Below are positions 33,395 through 42,123 of a stretch of 64,000 nucleotides of DNA, in pieces. Origin of the DNA: Nocardioides deserti (lineage in GTDB: Bacteria; Actinomycetota; Actinomycetes; Propionibacteriales; Nocardioidaceae); contig NZ_JACMYC010000007.1 in assembly GCF_014266025.1 (NCBI RefSeq), forward strand, positions 1-64,000, read 5' to 3'. The notes beneath the pieces were generated by a model. It was not told the origin of the DNA. It did not search any database and saw nothing but the letters and a program-made list of their open reading frames with translations. The stretch's first letter is position 1. Each line of letters starts with the position of its first letter. Made by a program: the position numbers and the translations under genes.

Positions 33395-36295
33395 TCAGCG
33401 GCGCACCACGACCTTCACCGGGCCGCTGCTGATGGTCTCGCCCTTGCCGACGAAGGCGACCTTGAGCGTCACCTTCCCGCCCTGGCGCAGCTTCTTCGAA
33501 GCGCCGATCGGCAGGGACACGGTGACGGTGCGACGGGCACCCGCCGGCACCCGCACCGTCGGCTGCGCGATCTTCGTGCCCCCGAACACCACCTTCACCT
33601 TGCCGGTGCAGGCGGCCTCCACGCTGGCGCAGCCGACAGCCAGCTTCACGCGGGCCTTCCCGGCCTTCGGCAGCACGGCGCTCACCGTGCGGTCGAGCAC
33701 CGTCAGGCGCGGCTTCGCGGGCTGCGGCTGCGGTGAGGGGTCGACCTCCTCGATCGGGGCGGGCACCGCGTCGGCGTCGTACCGCAGCGGCGGCGTCCAC
33801 GCCGGCAGCACCCGGCCCTGCGCGACCTGGTCGAAGGCGTACGCCATGCCCATCAGCTCGGCGTCCTGGAAGGCCTTGCCCTGGAGCTGGAAGCCGACCG
33901 GGCTGCCGTTCTCGGTGGTGCCGGCCGGGAAGATGACCGTCGGCACGCCGGCGGCCGAGGACTGCGGGTCCTTGCGGCCGAAGCTGGGGTTGATCGAGTC
34001 GTTGAGGTGGATCTCGCTCAGCTCGGCCGGGTAGAGGATCGCGTCGGCACCGTTCTCGTCCATCCAGGCAGCGATGTTGTCGCGGTACGTCGCCCGGTAG
34101 GCCTCGAAGTCACGCTGCTGCTGGTCGGTCATCCGGCCGGTGCCGGTGTACTCCCCCGCCCGCCGCTGGTAGGGCACCCGCAGCGGGTTGTGCGTGATCT
34201 GCTCGGGCAGCGTGTACGGGTTGTCCGGGTGCGCGTCGATCCACTGCGCCCAGCCCTCGTAGCCGAGGTCCCCGTAGTTGCCGCGCTCCGGCGCGTCGTC
34301 GAAGTCCGGGACCACCTTGATCGTGGCGCCGGCCTTCTCGAAGTTCGCGAACTGCGCCTCCAGCACGTCGCTCACCGCGGTCGTGCCGAACGGGTCGTCG
34401 AACGCGGTCTCGGGGACGCCGATGACTTTGCCCTTCAGCGCTCCGGGCTTCAGCGCCTTGCCCCAGTCCGTCGGCCGGTGGCCGTTGGCGACGTCGTCGA
34501 GCACGTCGTCGGGGTTGTCGACGGCCGTGACGTCGAGCAGCATCGCGAGGTCCTCGATGGACTGCGCGATCCAGCCGACGTAGTCCTGGATCAGCGTCAG
34601 CGGCATGGTGCCGGCGCTGGACTGCATGCCGTCGGTGCCGCGCAGCGAGTAGAGGCTGGCCGCGCCGGCCGGGCCCCACAGCGAGTCACCGGTCTGGGTG
34701 CCCCAGGCGGCGGCGGCGAAGCTCGAGGCGACCGCGACGGCCGAGCCACCGCTGGAGCCGATGGAGCTGCGCGAGGGGTCGAAGGCGTTCCAGACCATGC
34801 CGAAGGCGTTGGGGCTGTAGTGCCCGTCGTTGGCGAACTCCGCGAGGTTGGCCTTGGCGAGGATGATCGCCCCGGCCTCCCGCATCCTCGCGACCTGGAA
34901 GGCGTCCTCCTCCGGCTGGTAGCCGTCGAAGACCAGCGAGCCGCCGGTGGTCGGCATGTCCTTGGTGTCGATGATGTCCTTCGCCAGCACCGGGATGCCG
35001 AGGAACGGCCGCTTGTCACCGGCCTTGCGCGCCTTGTCGGCCGCACGCGCCTGCGCCATCGCGTCGGGAGCGACGGTGATGACCGAGTGCAGGCCGAAGG
35101 GGCCTTGGTCGTACGCCGCGATCCGGTCGAGGTAGGCGCGCACGATCTGCTGGGAGCTGGTCCGCCCGGCCTTCAGGTCGGCGGCGAGCTCGGTGATGGT
35201 CTTGCCCACCACGTCGTACGACGATGTGGTCGCGGCGGTCTGCGCGCTCACCGCGCCGGTGGCCCCGCCCGCGAACGGCACCTGCGGCGCCTGGGCGCAG
35301 TCGGCCGCGTCGACCCCGAGCGCGGCGGGGTCGAAGTTGGCGACCGAGCACAGCTCGGAGAGGGTCAACCCGGCCACGGCCGGTAGGCCCGCGAGGGTCG
35401 CGGCGAGGCCCTCGACCTTCGCGACCTCGCTGCCCGCGGGGCGGGTCGCGCCGGCCACGGCACGTCCCTCGGGCATCCCGGTGACGACGTACCGCAGCAG
35501 CGACGCGGTATCGCCCGGCGCGATCGTCAGCGTCGTGACGAAGCCGGGGTGGTTCGCGTCGTCGCCGTCGGTCGGCAGCGGGGTGTCGAACGGGTCGTGC
35601 AGGAAGGTGCCCATCCGGGTGAGCGCGTCGGCGTCGCCGGGGGTGCCGAAGACGGTGGCGGACGGGCCGTTCTGGCTCGGGCTTCCGGCCGCGGTCGTCG
35701 GGGTGTGCCACGACGCCCAGCCGTCCGCGGCGGTGATCGCGGCGTCGCCGTCGCCGGTGGCGCTGAGCTCGGACTGGTTCTCGCCGGTGTCGTACCCGAC
35801 CTGGCCGCCGAAGGCGACCTGGATCGTGACCGGCTTGCGGGTGGTGTTGGTGAACGAGTCGAGGAACCGGCCGTAGGACTGCCCCGCCGGCACCACCAGC
35901 TCGCGGCGGACCACGACGCCGTCGACGTCGACGCCGCGGGTGGAGGTGAAGGTCTCGCGGCCGTCGTAGGTCAGGCCGAAGCCGCGCAGCAGGATGCCGT
36001 TGAGCCGGCTGGTGCCGCCCTCGACCTCCACGCGCAGGCCGCCGTACCCCTGGAGGGCGCCGCCGGTGGTGTCACGGACGCTGCCGGTGTCGAGGCCGGG
36101 GTTGGCGGCGTCGTGGACGCCCCACCGGTCGCCGGTGCCGGCGGGCACGTAGTTGTACGCAGCCGCCGGCGCGGTCGTCGCCGCCAGCGTCCCGACGGTC
36201 AGCGCGCCGGCGGCCAGGGCGGCCGCGGCCAGGGACGGAACCGCGCGGCGCGCCGTCCGGCGCCGCGCGGTCCTCGCCTTCTGGGTGTTCGTCAT
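33395..36295 (-). CDS. large secreted amidase-signature-family protein
   Basis: A 966-residue protein in three parts. After a Tat- or Sec-like basic signal (ARTARRRTARRAVPSLAAAALAAGALTVG) comes a beta-rich region of about 300 residues of unknown family, then an amidase-signature domain from about residue 360. The catalytic Lys439 (VLAKDIIDTKD), cis-Ser near 514 (IGSSGGSAVAVASS) and nucleophile Ser538 (TGDSLWGPAG) are present. The TGDS spacing differs slightly from the usual DTGGS. The C-terminal 100 residues form an Ig-like domain (RLTVLDRTVSAVLPKAGKARVKLAVG). The ATG start has AAGGAG. Amidases of this fold hydrolyse amide or carbamate bonds; the extracellular substrate is unknown. Confidence 0.82.
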   Translation of the reverse strand: MTNTQKARTARRRTARRAVPSLAAAALAAGALTVGTLAATTAPAAAYNYVPAGTGDRWGVHDAANPGLDTGSVRDTTGGALQGYGGLRVEVEGGTSRLNGILLRGFGLTYDGRETFTSTRGVDVDGVVVRRELVVPAGQSYGRFLDSFTNTTRKPVTIQVAFGGQVGYDTGENQSELSATGDGDAAITAADGWASWHTPTTAAGSPSQNGPSATVFGTPGDADALTRMGTFLHDPFDTPLPTDGDDANHPGFVTTLTIAPGDTASLLRYVVTGMPEGRAVAGATRPAGSEVAKVEGLAATLAGLPAVAGLTLSELCSVANFDPAALGVDAADCAQAPQVPFAGGATGAVSAQTAATTSSYDVVGKTITELAADLKAGRTSSQQIVRAYLDRIAAYDQGPFGLHSVITVAPDAMAQARAADKARKAGDKRPFLGIPVLAKDIIDTKDMPTTGGSLVFDGYQPEEDAFQVARMREAGAIILAKANLAEFANDGHYSPNAFGMVWNAFDPSRSSIGSSGGSAVAVASSFAAAAWGTQTGDSLWGPAGAASLYSLRGTDGMQSSAGTMPLTLIQDYVGWIAQSIEDLAMLLDVTAVDNPDDVLDDVANGHRPTDWGKALKPGALKGKVIGVPETAFDDPFGTTAVSDVLEAQFANFEKAGATIKVVPDFDDAPERGNYGDLGYEGWAQWIDAHPDNPYTLPEQITHNPLRVPYQRRAGEYTGTGRMTDQQQRDFEAYRATYRDNIAAWMDENGADAILYPAELSEIHLNDSINPSFGRKDPQSSAAGVPTVIFPAGTTENGSPVGFQLQGKAFQDAELMGMAYAFDQVAQGRVLPAWTPPLRYDADAVPAPIEEVDPSPQPQPAKPRLTVLDRTVSAVLPKAGKARVKLAVGCASVEAACTGKVKVVFGGTKIAQPTVRVPAGARRTVTVSLPIGASKKLRQGGKVTLKVAFVGKGETISSGPVKVVVRR

Positions 36296-36457
36296 TCGTC
36301 GCTCCTTCGCACCGGCCGGAGGGGATCGGCCGGTCTCCTGACCAGCGGTGTCGCCGGTCGGGCAGGAGCCAAGCGAGGAGGAGGGACGCGGGTGTTGCCC
36401 GCCTGTTACGGCGCCGTGGCGGGGCGACCCTTTCGTGTGAACGTTCCGGTCCAGGGG

Positions 36458-37915
36458 TCAGCCCCGGGCGGCGCCCATCCCCAGGAGCGCGGCCAGCCCG
36501 AGCGCGCTGCGCGGGGCGTACGCCGTGCGCCACAGGCCGCCGTGCGCGGCGGCGTACGCCTCGTCCTGCCAGGGGTGCTCGTGCCGCGGGCCGCCGCCGG
36601 TGTGCAGGTCGTGGACGAGCAGCGCGGCCATCAGGACGTTCGAGGTCGACGGGTCGAAGACCTCGACGCCGAAGCGGTGGGCGCCGGCGTACGCCGCGGC
36701 GAGGGCGCGGTTCTTGACCACCGAGCGCGTGCGGGTCGGCGGGGCGACGTTCATCGACACGGTCGCGCCCTCGTGGCGGGCGACGGTCGCGCGCCAGCGC
36801 TGCAGCCGCTTGGCGAGCGCGTAGTTGGGGCCCTGCTGCGGCACGAGCGAGTCGTTGACGCCCGGTGCCGTGCCGGGTGCGTAGGGGCGGCGCAGCAGCC
36901 GCCCGCCCGACGCCGCCCGGAGTGGACGACCGACCGTCTTGGCGGTGCGCGACCGCGTCTCGTACCGCTCCGTCGCCTGCGCCACCGCCTCCCCGGGCAC
37001 CGCGAAGACGTCCGTCGGCGTGGCGAGGAACGCCAGCGCCACGTCGTCCCTGTCGGTCAGGAGGCGGCGGCTGAGCTCGTCGACGGCGGTGCTGACCCGG
37101 ACGTTGGTCGCGCCGTCGGCGTAGACGTAGTTGCCGACCACCAGCGTGCCCGGCTGCTCGGCCAGCCACTGGGACAGAGCCGGTACGTCGGCGAGCAGGT
37201 CGGCCCCCGGTGTCGCTCCTACCTGGGGCGCCACCACGGTGCCCGCGCCGGCCCGCGCCGTGTCGGCGACGCGGTCCCACAGGTTCGCCTTGGGCAGGTC
37301 GACGGCCGCGACCCGCGCGCCCCAGCGGGTCAGCGCCTGGAGTGGCCCCATCTCCGACGCGGCGCCGATGACCGCGACCGTGTGCCCCTCGAGCCGCAGC
37401 CACTTAGGGTTGTCCAGCACCGCCCCGACCGCCTCGGCCACCGACGGCTCGACCACACCCGCCTCGACCCACCGGTCGACCTGGCGCCTGATCTCGTCGC
37501 CGCGGAGCCGGTCGCCCCGGTACGGCAGCACCAGCTCGTCGACCCGCTCGCCCGTGCCCTCCACCTCGACCTGGTCGAAGTACGTCGTCCCTCCGCTGCC
37601 GGTCGGCCACTCGGCCAGCGGCACCTCGTCGCCGTCACCGAGCACCCGCATCCGCTCGTGCAGCGAATTCAGCCCCGCCCGCGCGATGCCGACCGCGTCC
37701 TCGGGCGCCCCGAGCCCGGCCTCGACGAGCCGGCGGAAGTACAACAGGTACTCACCGCGCCACGCCGTCTCCCGCTCCGCCGCCCGCGCCCCCACCTCGT
37801 CGACGGCGCGCAACGCATCCGCCACCACCGCCCGCCCCACCGCGGTCGTGCTGCGACGACCTTCGTCGTCGCTCGGGAACACCAGTCCGTGCTGCTCGTC
37901 CGCCATGTTCGCCAT
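36458..37915 (-). CDS. conserved Rossmann-fold protein of unknown function
   Basis: A protein of 485 residues that I do not recognise. It is soluble, with a predicted nucleotide-binding motif in HTVAVIGAASEMGPLQALTRWGARVAAVDLPKANLWDRV (about 178-220), resembling Rossmann or SAM/NAD folds. Other blocks are EYLLYFRRLVEAGLGAPEDAVGIARAGLNSLHERM, GTTYFDQVEVEGTGERVDELVLPYRGDRLRGDEIRRQVDRWVEAGVVEPSVAEAV and FLATPTDVFAVPGEAVAQATERYE. ATG at 37915 is chosen, with GGGCAGG immediately upstream; the ATG at 37906 is an alternative. It lies just left of the defence island and is not obviously related to it. No domain suggests catalysis beyond nucleotide binding. Confidence 0.6.
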   Translation of the reverse strand: MANMADEQHGLVFPSDDEGRRSTTAVGRAVVADALRAVDEVGARAAERETAWRGEYLLYFRRLVEAGLGAPEDAVGIARAGLNSLHERMRVLGDGDEVPLAEWPTGSGGTTYFDQVEVEGTGERVDELVLPYRGDRLRGDEIRRQVDRWVEAGVVEPSVAEAVGAVLDNPKWLRLEGHTVAVIGAASEMGPLQALTRWGARVAAVDLPKANLWDRVADTARAGAGTVVAPQVGATPGADLLADVPALSQWLAEQPGTLVVGNYVYADGATNVRVSTAVDELSRRLLTDRDDVALAFLATPTDVFAVPGEAVAQATERYETRSRTAKTVGRPLRAASGGRLLRRPYAPGTAPGVNDSLVPQQGPNYALAKRLQRWRATVARHEGATVSMNVAPPTRTRSVVKNRALAAAYAGAHRFGVEVFDPSTSNVLMAALLVHDLHTGGGPRHEHPWQDEAYAAAHGGLWRTAYAPRSALGLAALLGMGAARG

Positions 37916-38390
37916 CCTGCCCTGGCGCGTTGGTGACCTCGTCCTAATCCTTAACTGTGCGGGGACGGCGATGTCTAGCGTGCGCCCGGCGCGGAACAAG
38001 AACTACCTCCGGGAGCCGCTTCGAGGCCCAAGTTCCGGGGACCGCCCCGCCGCCTCTGGTGCGCTGAAGCCAACGTCCCCGTACGTAGGCAGTTCCGCGC
38101 GCGAGCGACTGGGCCAGGACCATCGGTGAGCACCAGCCGACAGATGCCCACGCGGCCACGATGGCCGTTAGCCGAACATCACTGGCCGAGTCGCGTTGTC
38201 GCGGTCATCCAATCCGGCGTCTACAGACGGAACTCCTCCCTGGTGCGTTCGGGCAAGTCCCAGTTCGACCACCGCGACTAGGCGGCGGTCAGCAGCAGGT
38301 CGCGTCGTTCCCGTCAGGAATCTCCCACCTGCTACCAGCCATTCTGCGCGCAAGAGCGCGCGTGCCGGCGCGAGGCGATACGCTCACGCC
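37916..38390. other. 475-base spacer at the left edge of the defence island
   Basis: I find no convincing gene here. Short frames exist but have no family resemblance, and the sequence shifts from the high-GC style on the left to a lower-GC style on the right. No direct repeats, tRNA fragment or integrase remnant was recognised. It presumably holds the promoters of the divergent 36458-37915 and 38391 genes and the junction of transferred DNA. Confidence 0.5.
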
Positions 38391-39479
38391 ATGCGAGACA
38401 TAGGCGTTGTCCCTCTCGACTTGCTACTTCTCGACCCCATGAATCCTCGCATACCGGAAGCATTACAAAATCAAGAGCAGGAGGTGATTCTCCAGCACCT
38501 TTTTGACAACGACGTCCTGGACGAACTTGCTAGTTCGTTTCTGGAGAACGGCTACTTCGAGAACGAGCCCGTTCTGGTCTTGCCGCCCGACGAGTCGGGG
38601 CGTCGGATCGTCGTCGAAGGAAACCGGCGGGTTGCAACGCTAATAGTCCTGACTCAGGAACGGCGAGCCGCTGAGTCCGACCTGCGGTTCGACTTCTTCG
38701 ACGCGCCACCGACAGAGCACGCGATCGATCAGCTTCGACTCGTACCCTGTTTCGAGATCGCAGAGCGCCAGGAGATCAGTGCCTACTTGGGGTACCGCCA
38801 CATTGGCGGGTTGCGCCAATGGCCCGCAGAGGCCAAAGCGAGATTCATTGCCACCGAAGTGTTGGATGCCGAGAGGGAAGGAATCTCCGATCCCTTCTAC
38901 CACGTCGGCAGAGTAATTGGAAGCAACGCCCGCGGAGTCCGCGCCTCCTACGAGACACTAGAGATATTGCGTTTCGCGCAACAAGAACTCGATTTCAACA
39001 CAGCCCTGGTGCGGGAGCGACGATTCACCGTATGGGGCCTTTTGGTCAGCAACAGCGGCATACGAGACTTTATCGGCTACACCGGTAGACCGCGGTCTCT
39101 AGCAGCGGTCCGAGAAGCCGTGTCGCGTATCAACGAGGACAACCTTCGCTTCGTACTGGACGACCTCGTACCAGGTCCTGAGAACACAAAGCCGGTACTA
39201 TCAGACAGTCGCTCCGTGTCGACTTATGCACAGATTCTCGAGGATGAGCGTGCCCGAGAAACACTGAAGCGCTACAAAGACCTGGACCTCGCCGCCTCGC
39301 TCGTTAGGGGCGCAACGATATCCACGAGCATTCAGAGTCTCATACGGAGGTTGGAGCCGTTGGTGCTTGAGGCAAGTGGCGGCCAAGTTGACCATGAGGC
39401 ACTGTCCCAGGCGTCGCGACTACGTGAACTCGCGACGAGCCTCGAATCAGTGATCGAGGGCAAGGTCGTTCATAAGTGA
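38391..39479 (+). CDS. ParB/Srx-fold protein, first gene of a lower-GC island operon
   Basis: A product of 362 residues. The N-terminal 90 residues carry the ParB-like (Srx) fold: LLLLDPMNPRIPEALQNQ, DVLDELASSFLENGYFENEPVLVLPPDESGRRIVVEGNRRVATL, where VVEGNRR is the signature. The rest is helical and not recognised (RSLAAVREAVSRINEDNLRF). ParB-fold domains use CTP or other nucleotides, bind DNA or, in DUF262-type relatives, take part in nuclease-linked defence. Codon use is clearly less GC-rich than the flanks, suggesting transfer. The ATG start is at 38391. The stop overlaps the GTG of the next gene (39476), so the pair is co-translated. Plasmid partition is unlikely as no ParA partner is present. 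Confidence 0.72.
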   Translation: MRDIGVVPLDLLLLDPMNPRIPEALQNQEQEVILQHLFDNDVLDELASSFLENGYFENEPVLVLPPDESGRRIVVEGNRRVATLIVLTQERRAAESDLRFDFFDAPPTEHAIDQLRLVPCFEIAERQEISAYLGYRHIGGLRQWPAEAKARFIATEVLDAEREGISDPFYHVGRVIGSNARGVRASYETLEILRFAQQELDFNTALVRERRFTVWGLLVSNSGIRDFIGYTGRPRSLAAVREAVSRINEDNLRFVLDDLVPGPENTKPVLSDSRSVSTYAQILEDERARETLKRYKDLDLAASLVRGATISTSIQSLIRRLEPLVLEASGGQVDHEALSQASRLRELATSLESVIEGKVVHK

Positions 39480-40450
39480 CCACCAGCGCGATAACGCCAG
39501 ACCTCGAGGCTTATGGCCGCTACGCTCGGTCGTCCGCCATCGCAGACTGGTTGGAATTAGCCGCACTTAAAGGCCGACGGGTGACGCGAGCCCAGCTCGA
39601 AGATCTCTTTCATGACTACGGTTGGACAACGAAGAAGCCGCAGCAATTCATAACGGTTGAAGACGACTTCGACGAGGAAGATTCCAACGGGTCCAGCGGA
39701 GCTGATTACTACAGCGATGTGCCCGAACTCTGGTCGGAGTCTATACACAGCATTCTGCTGGAACGCGCCGATGCCCTAGGGGACGCATGGCCCTTCACAC
39801 TCAGGGGAAACTGGGAGATAGTTGCGAGCCGAAGGCCGCAACCAACTCCGTATCTGCTGCTGCTGGCACTTGCGGTCGCTCACTCTCGCGGCTTGCGCAC
39901 CAGTGAAGAACCTACGGCCCTAGTCGAGGGCACCGTCGCGCGAGCGTTAAGCAACAAGGGCTGGCTGGTGACCTCGATGGGAACGAGCGACCGCAACGGA
40001 GACTCTTTCCAGGAGAATCTGGCCAACGTCGGCGATGCTTTGGGGCTCCCGGTCCAGGATCCCGCGTTCCCGGCCAAGCGGTATGCCAAGGACGCCGGAG
40101 TAGACACACTGACATTCGTAGGTTGGCCCGATAAGAGACTCGCTGGACAGTGGCTATCGGTCGGCCAGGTCACTATCGCCAAGAGTGAGCGATGGCAGAT
40201 CAAGTTGCTCGAGCCTCGCCCCGATCACTGGGCCGCCTACTTCCTTCAGAATGTGCACCCGGTTCGATTTCTAGCCGTGCCGCACCACGTCGAGCGACCG
40301 CACGTCAACTACCTAGTCGGCGCGTCGACGGGGGTCTTGGTGGACAGGTTGCGATTGTGTCAGGACTTGACTCACATCAATGAGTCCGAACGCCAGTTCC
40401 TGACCGAAGTACTAAGTTTCCCCGTAGATGACGGGCGATCCATCGCGTGA
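39476..40450 (+). CDS. unrecognised protein with restriction-nuclease-like C-terminal half
   Basis: A protein of 324 residues, the partner of the ParB-fold gene, with overlapping start (GTG) and stop. I do not recognise the family. Residues 150-245 (ALVEGTVARALSNK, AKDAGVDTLTFVGWPDKRLAGQWLSVGQVTIAKSERWQIK) have an arrangement resembling PD-(D/E)XK restriction folds. An early Glu (151), Asp206/Asp210, Gln231 and lysines further on sit at suitable distances, but the motif is QVT and not the canonical QxK or ExK. A C-terminal segment (VHPVRFLAVPHHVERPHVNYLVGAS) follows. Codon use is lower GC than the flanks. A nuclease assignment is inference only. Confidence 0.45.
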   Translation: MTTSAITPDLEAYGRYARSSAIADWLELAALKGRRVTRAQLEDLFHDYGWTTKKPQQFITVEDDFDEEDSNGSSGADYYSDVPELWSESIHSILLERADALGDAWPFTLRGNWEIVASRRPQPTPYLLLLALAVAHSRGLRTSEEPTALVEGTVARALSNKGWLVTSMGTSDRNGDSFQENLANVGDALGLPVQDPAFPAKRYAKDAGVDTLTFVGWPDKRLAGQWLSVGQVTIAKSERWQIKLLEPRPDHWAAYFLQNVHPVRFLAVPHHVERPHVNYLVGASTGVLVDRLRLCQDLTHINESERQFLTEVLSFPVDDGRSIA

Positions 40451-40585
40451 CGAGACGGACGGGCTGGCGCCAGGAACGATGTGGCCGGCTCGGGCCGTGC
40501 TGGGAGTTCACACTGCACTGGCGACGATGCACTGCGTGTGGCAGCGGCGACTGCGCCGCCCAGCGGACGGACGACGTCAGTTGCA

Positions 40586-41041
40586 ATGGACTTGGACTTC
40601 GTGGTGACGGCTCCTGAACCCGCCCGGGTCAGACCCGGCGGGCGGCTCTCCGCAAAGATGGCCGCGCTCGCCCGCCGCGACACTGCTCCTGAATTGGCGC
40701 TGCGACGTGAGCTGCACCGACGAGGCATGCGCTACCGCGTGCAGATGAAGGTCCCCGGCAACAACCGTCGGACCATGGACATCGCCTTCACGCGAGCCCG
40801 GCTGGCGGTCTATGTCGACGGGTGCTTCTGGCACGGGTGCTCGACGCACCACCAGCGCCCGACGGCTAATGCCGACTGGTGGGACTGGAAGATCGCTCGG
40901 AACCAGGAACGAGACCGGTCCACCGACGAGCAGCTGGCGAGCGCGGGCTGGTCGGTGCTGCGCTTCTGGGAGCACGAGGAGCCCTCGGCTGCCGCCGATC
41001 GGGTGCAGCAGCGGTACCAGGAGCGGTTGAGCAGGGGGTGA
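40586..41041 (+). CDS. Vsr-type very-short-patch-repair endonuclease
   Basis: A 151-residue nuclease that nicks at T:G mismatches arising from deamination of 5-methylcytosine made by an associated C5 methylase. The landmarks are RRDTAPELALRRELHRRGMRYRVQ, RRTMDIAFTRARLAVYVDGCFWHGC and the C-terminal WKIARNQERDRSTDEQLASAGWSVLRFWEHE, all standard Vsr motifs. ATG 40586 is taken as start; upstream frame lacks similarity. The gene faces the methylase operon tail-to-tail, seven bases from the stop of the PD-(D/E)XK gene, and probably protects the methylated sites made by the enzyme at 47124-48566. Confidence 0.9.
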   Translation: MDLDFVVTAPEPARVRPGGRLSAKMAALARRDTAPELALRRELHRRGMRYRVQMKVPGNNRRTMDIAFTRARLAVYVDGCFWHGCSTHHQRPTANADWWDWKIARNQERDRSTDEQLASAGWSVLRFWEHEEPSAAADRVQQRYQERLSRG

Positions 41042-41048
41042 GGTCGGA

Positions 41049-42122
41049 TCAGGCGGGGTCCACCGAGCCGTGCAGTCGAGCCAGGATGGCCTGCCAACCA
41101 ACGACTGGGTTGAGGTCGCCCCGGACACGACCAGGAAGGTCGACGCGGAAGGACAGCGAATCGATGTCGAGGTCCGAGAACGTCTCGAGGTCCCCGCGCC
41201 GCGGCAGCCGGATCCTGGGATCCCCCATGTCGTACAACCTCTCGAAGCGCGTCGTGAACGGGCGCGCGTAGGTCGCCACGAACTTGTCCCGGTCGTGCCG
41301 GTAGCCGCTTCCGGCATCGCCGCCGTACTGCGTCAGGCGCTGGTGAAACGCCTCCCTGTCGTCCGCCTCCAGCCGGTTGGAGATGGCCTCGACGAGCGAC
41401 GGGATGGTGGTGCCGCCCTCCGCTGCGTCCGTCCACCGGAGACCGATGCTCAGCAAGTAGAGCCCAGTCTCGACCTCGCCGCCGTCAGCGTGCCCCACCT
41501 CGACCTGGTGGAGGCCCTGGACGTGGTGCTTGGAGGACGTGCCACTGGTGGTCTTGACCTCGATCCCCGTCGTCCCCAGCCTGAAGTCGCGAGAACTGGG
41601 CACGCTACCGGCCCAACCGCTGATGACGGCCCTGCGTTCCTCACCGCCAGCGGCGACCCTCGTCAAGCCGTCGATCAGCAGGAGTTCTCCCGCGAGTCCC
41701 ACGAGGACCTCGCTGCCGAGCGCCGCTCGAGCCAGCGCGAGAGCGATCGCCGGCTCTGTCCGGGAAAACGCCTGAGGCAGGTCGGTGGCGGCACCGTTCC
41801 TCATGAGCTCTGCGCAGAGGAAGGACACCACGCCATCGAAGTGGGGGGCTTCGGCGAACTGCAGCCGGCTGGCATCCAGCGTCCCACCGTCGTCGAACCA
41901 CCACTGGTGATGGCTCAGGCTGTCGGCGACCGGCTTCAATGCCGATGCCAACGGGGGTCCTGGCAGGAACAGCTCAAGGCGACCCTCTGTGTCCCGACTG
42001 ACCGCCACTGTGCGGGACTCGTCGACCCACACGAGGTCCCGGTCATCGGCGCTGGCTGCCGCTTGCAACGTCGGCAGTCGTTCGCGGAGCCACTCGAACG
42101 AGCCGTCACCTCGTGGCGTCAC
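41049..42122 (-). CDS. PD-(D/E)XK nuclease-family protein (DUF4420 type)
   Basis: A 357-residue likely restriction nuclease. It has the order E146 (LVGLAGELLLI), D179 (SRDFRLG) and E188-V-K190 (TTGIEVKTT), a plausible PD-(D/E)XK active site in the style of DUF4420. Gln202 follows. The C-terminal half contains a YDMGDPRIRLPRRGDLETFSDLDIDSLSFRVDLPG stretch. The GTG start at 42122 has one base between it and the stop of the Z1 gene. It is the last gene of the methylase-DUF262-Z1-nuclease operon. In MZA-type and related restriction-like systems this family is consistently coupled to Z1 proteins. Action on unmethylated DNA is inferred. Confidence 0.85.
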   Translation of the reverse strand: MTPRGDGSFEWLRERLPTLQAAASADDRDLVWVDESRTVAVSRDTEGRLELFLPGPPLASALKPVADSLSHHQWWFDDGGTLDASRLQFAEAPHFDGVVSFLCAELMRNGAATDLPQAFSRTEPAIALALARAALGSEVLVGLAGELLLIDGLTRVAAGGEERRAVISGWAGSVPSSRDFRLGTTGIEVKTTSGTSSKHHVQGLHQVEVGHADGGEVETGLYLLSIGLRWTDAAEGGTTIPSLVEAISNRLEADDREAFHQRLTQYGGDAGSGYRHDRDKFVATYARPFTTRFERLYDMGDPRIRLPRRGDLETFSDLDIDSLSFRVDLPGRVRGDLNPVVGWQAILARLHGSVDPA

Positions 42123-42123
42123 C

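Noticed and set aside
38391..39479. Plasmid or chromosome partition function for the ParB-fold protein
   Set aside because: No ParA partner, no parS-like repeats and a defence neighbourhood make partition unlikely.
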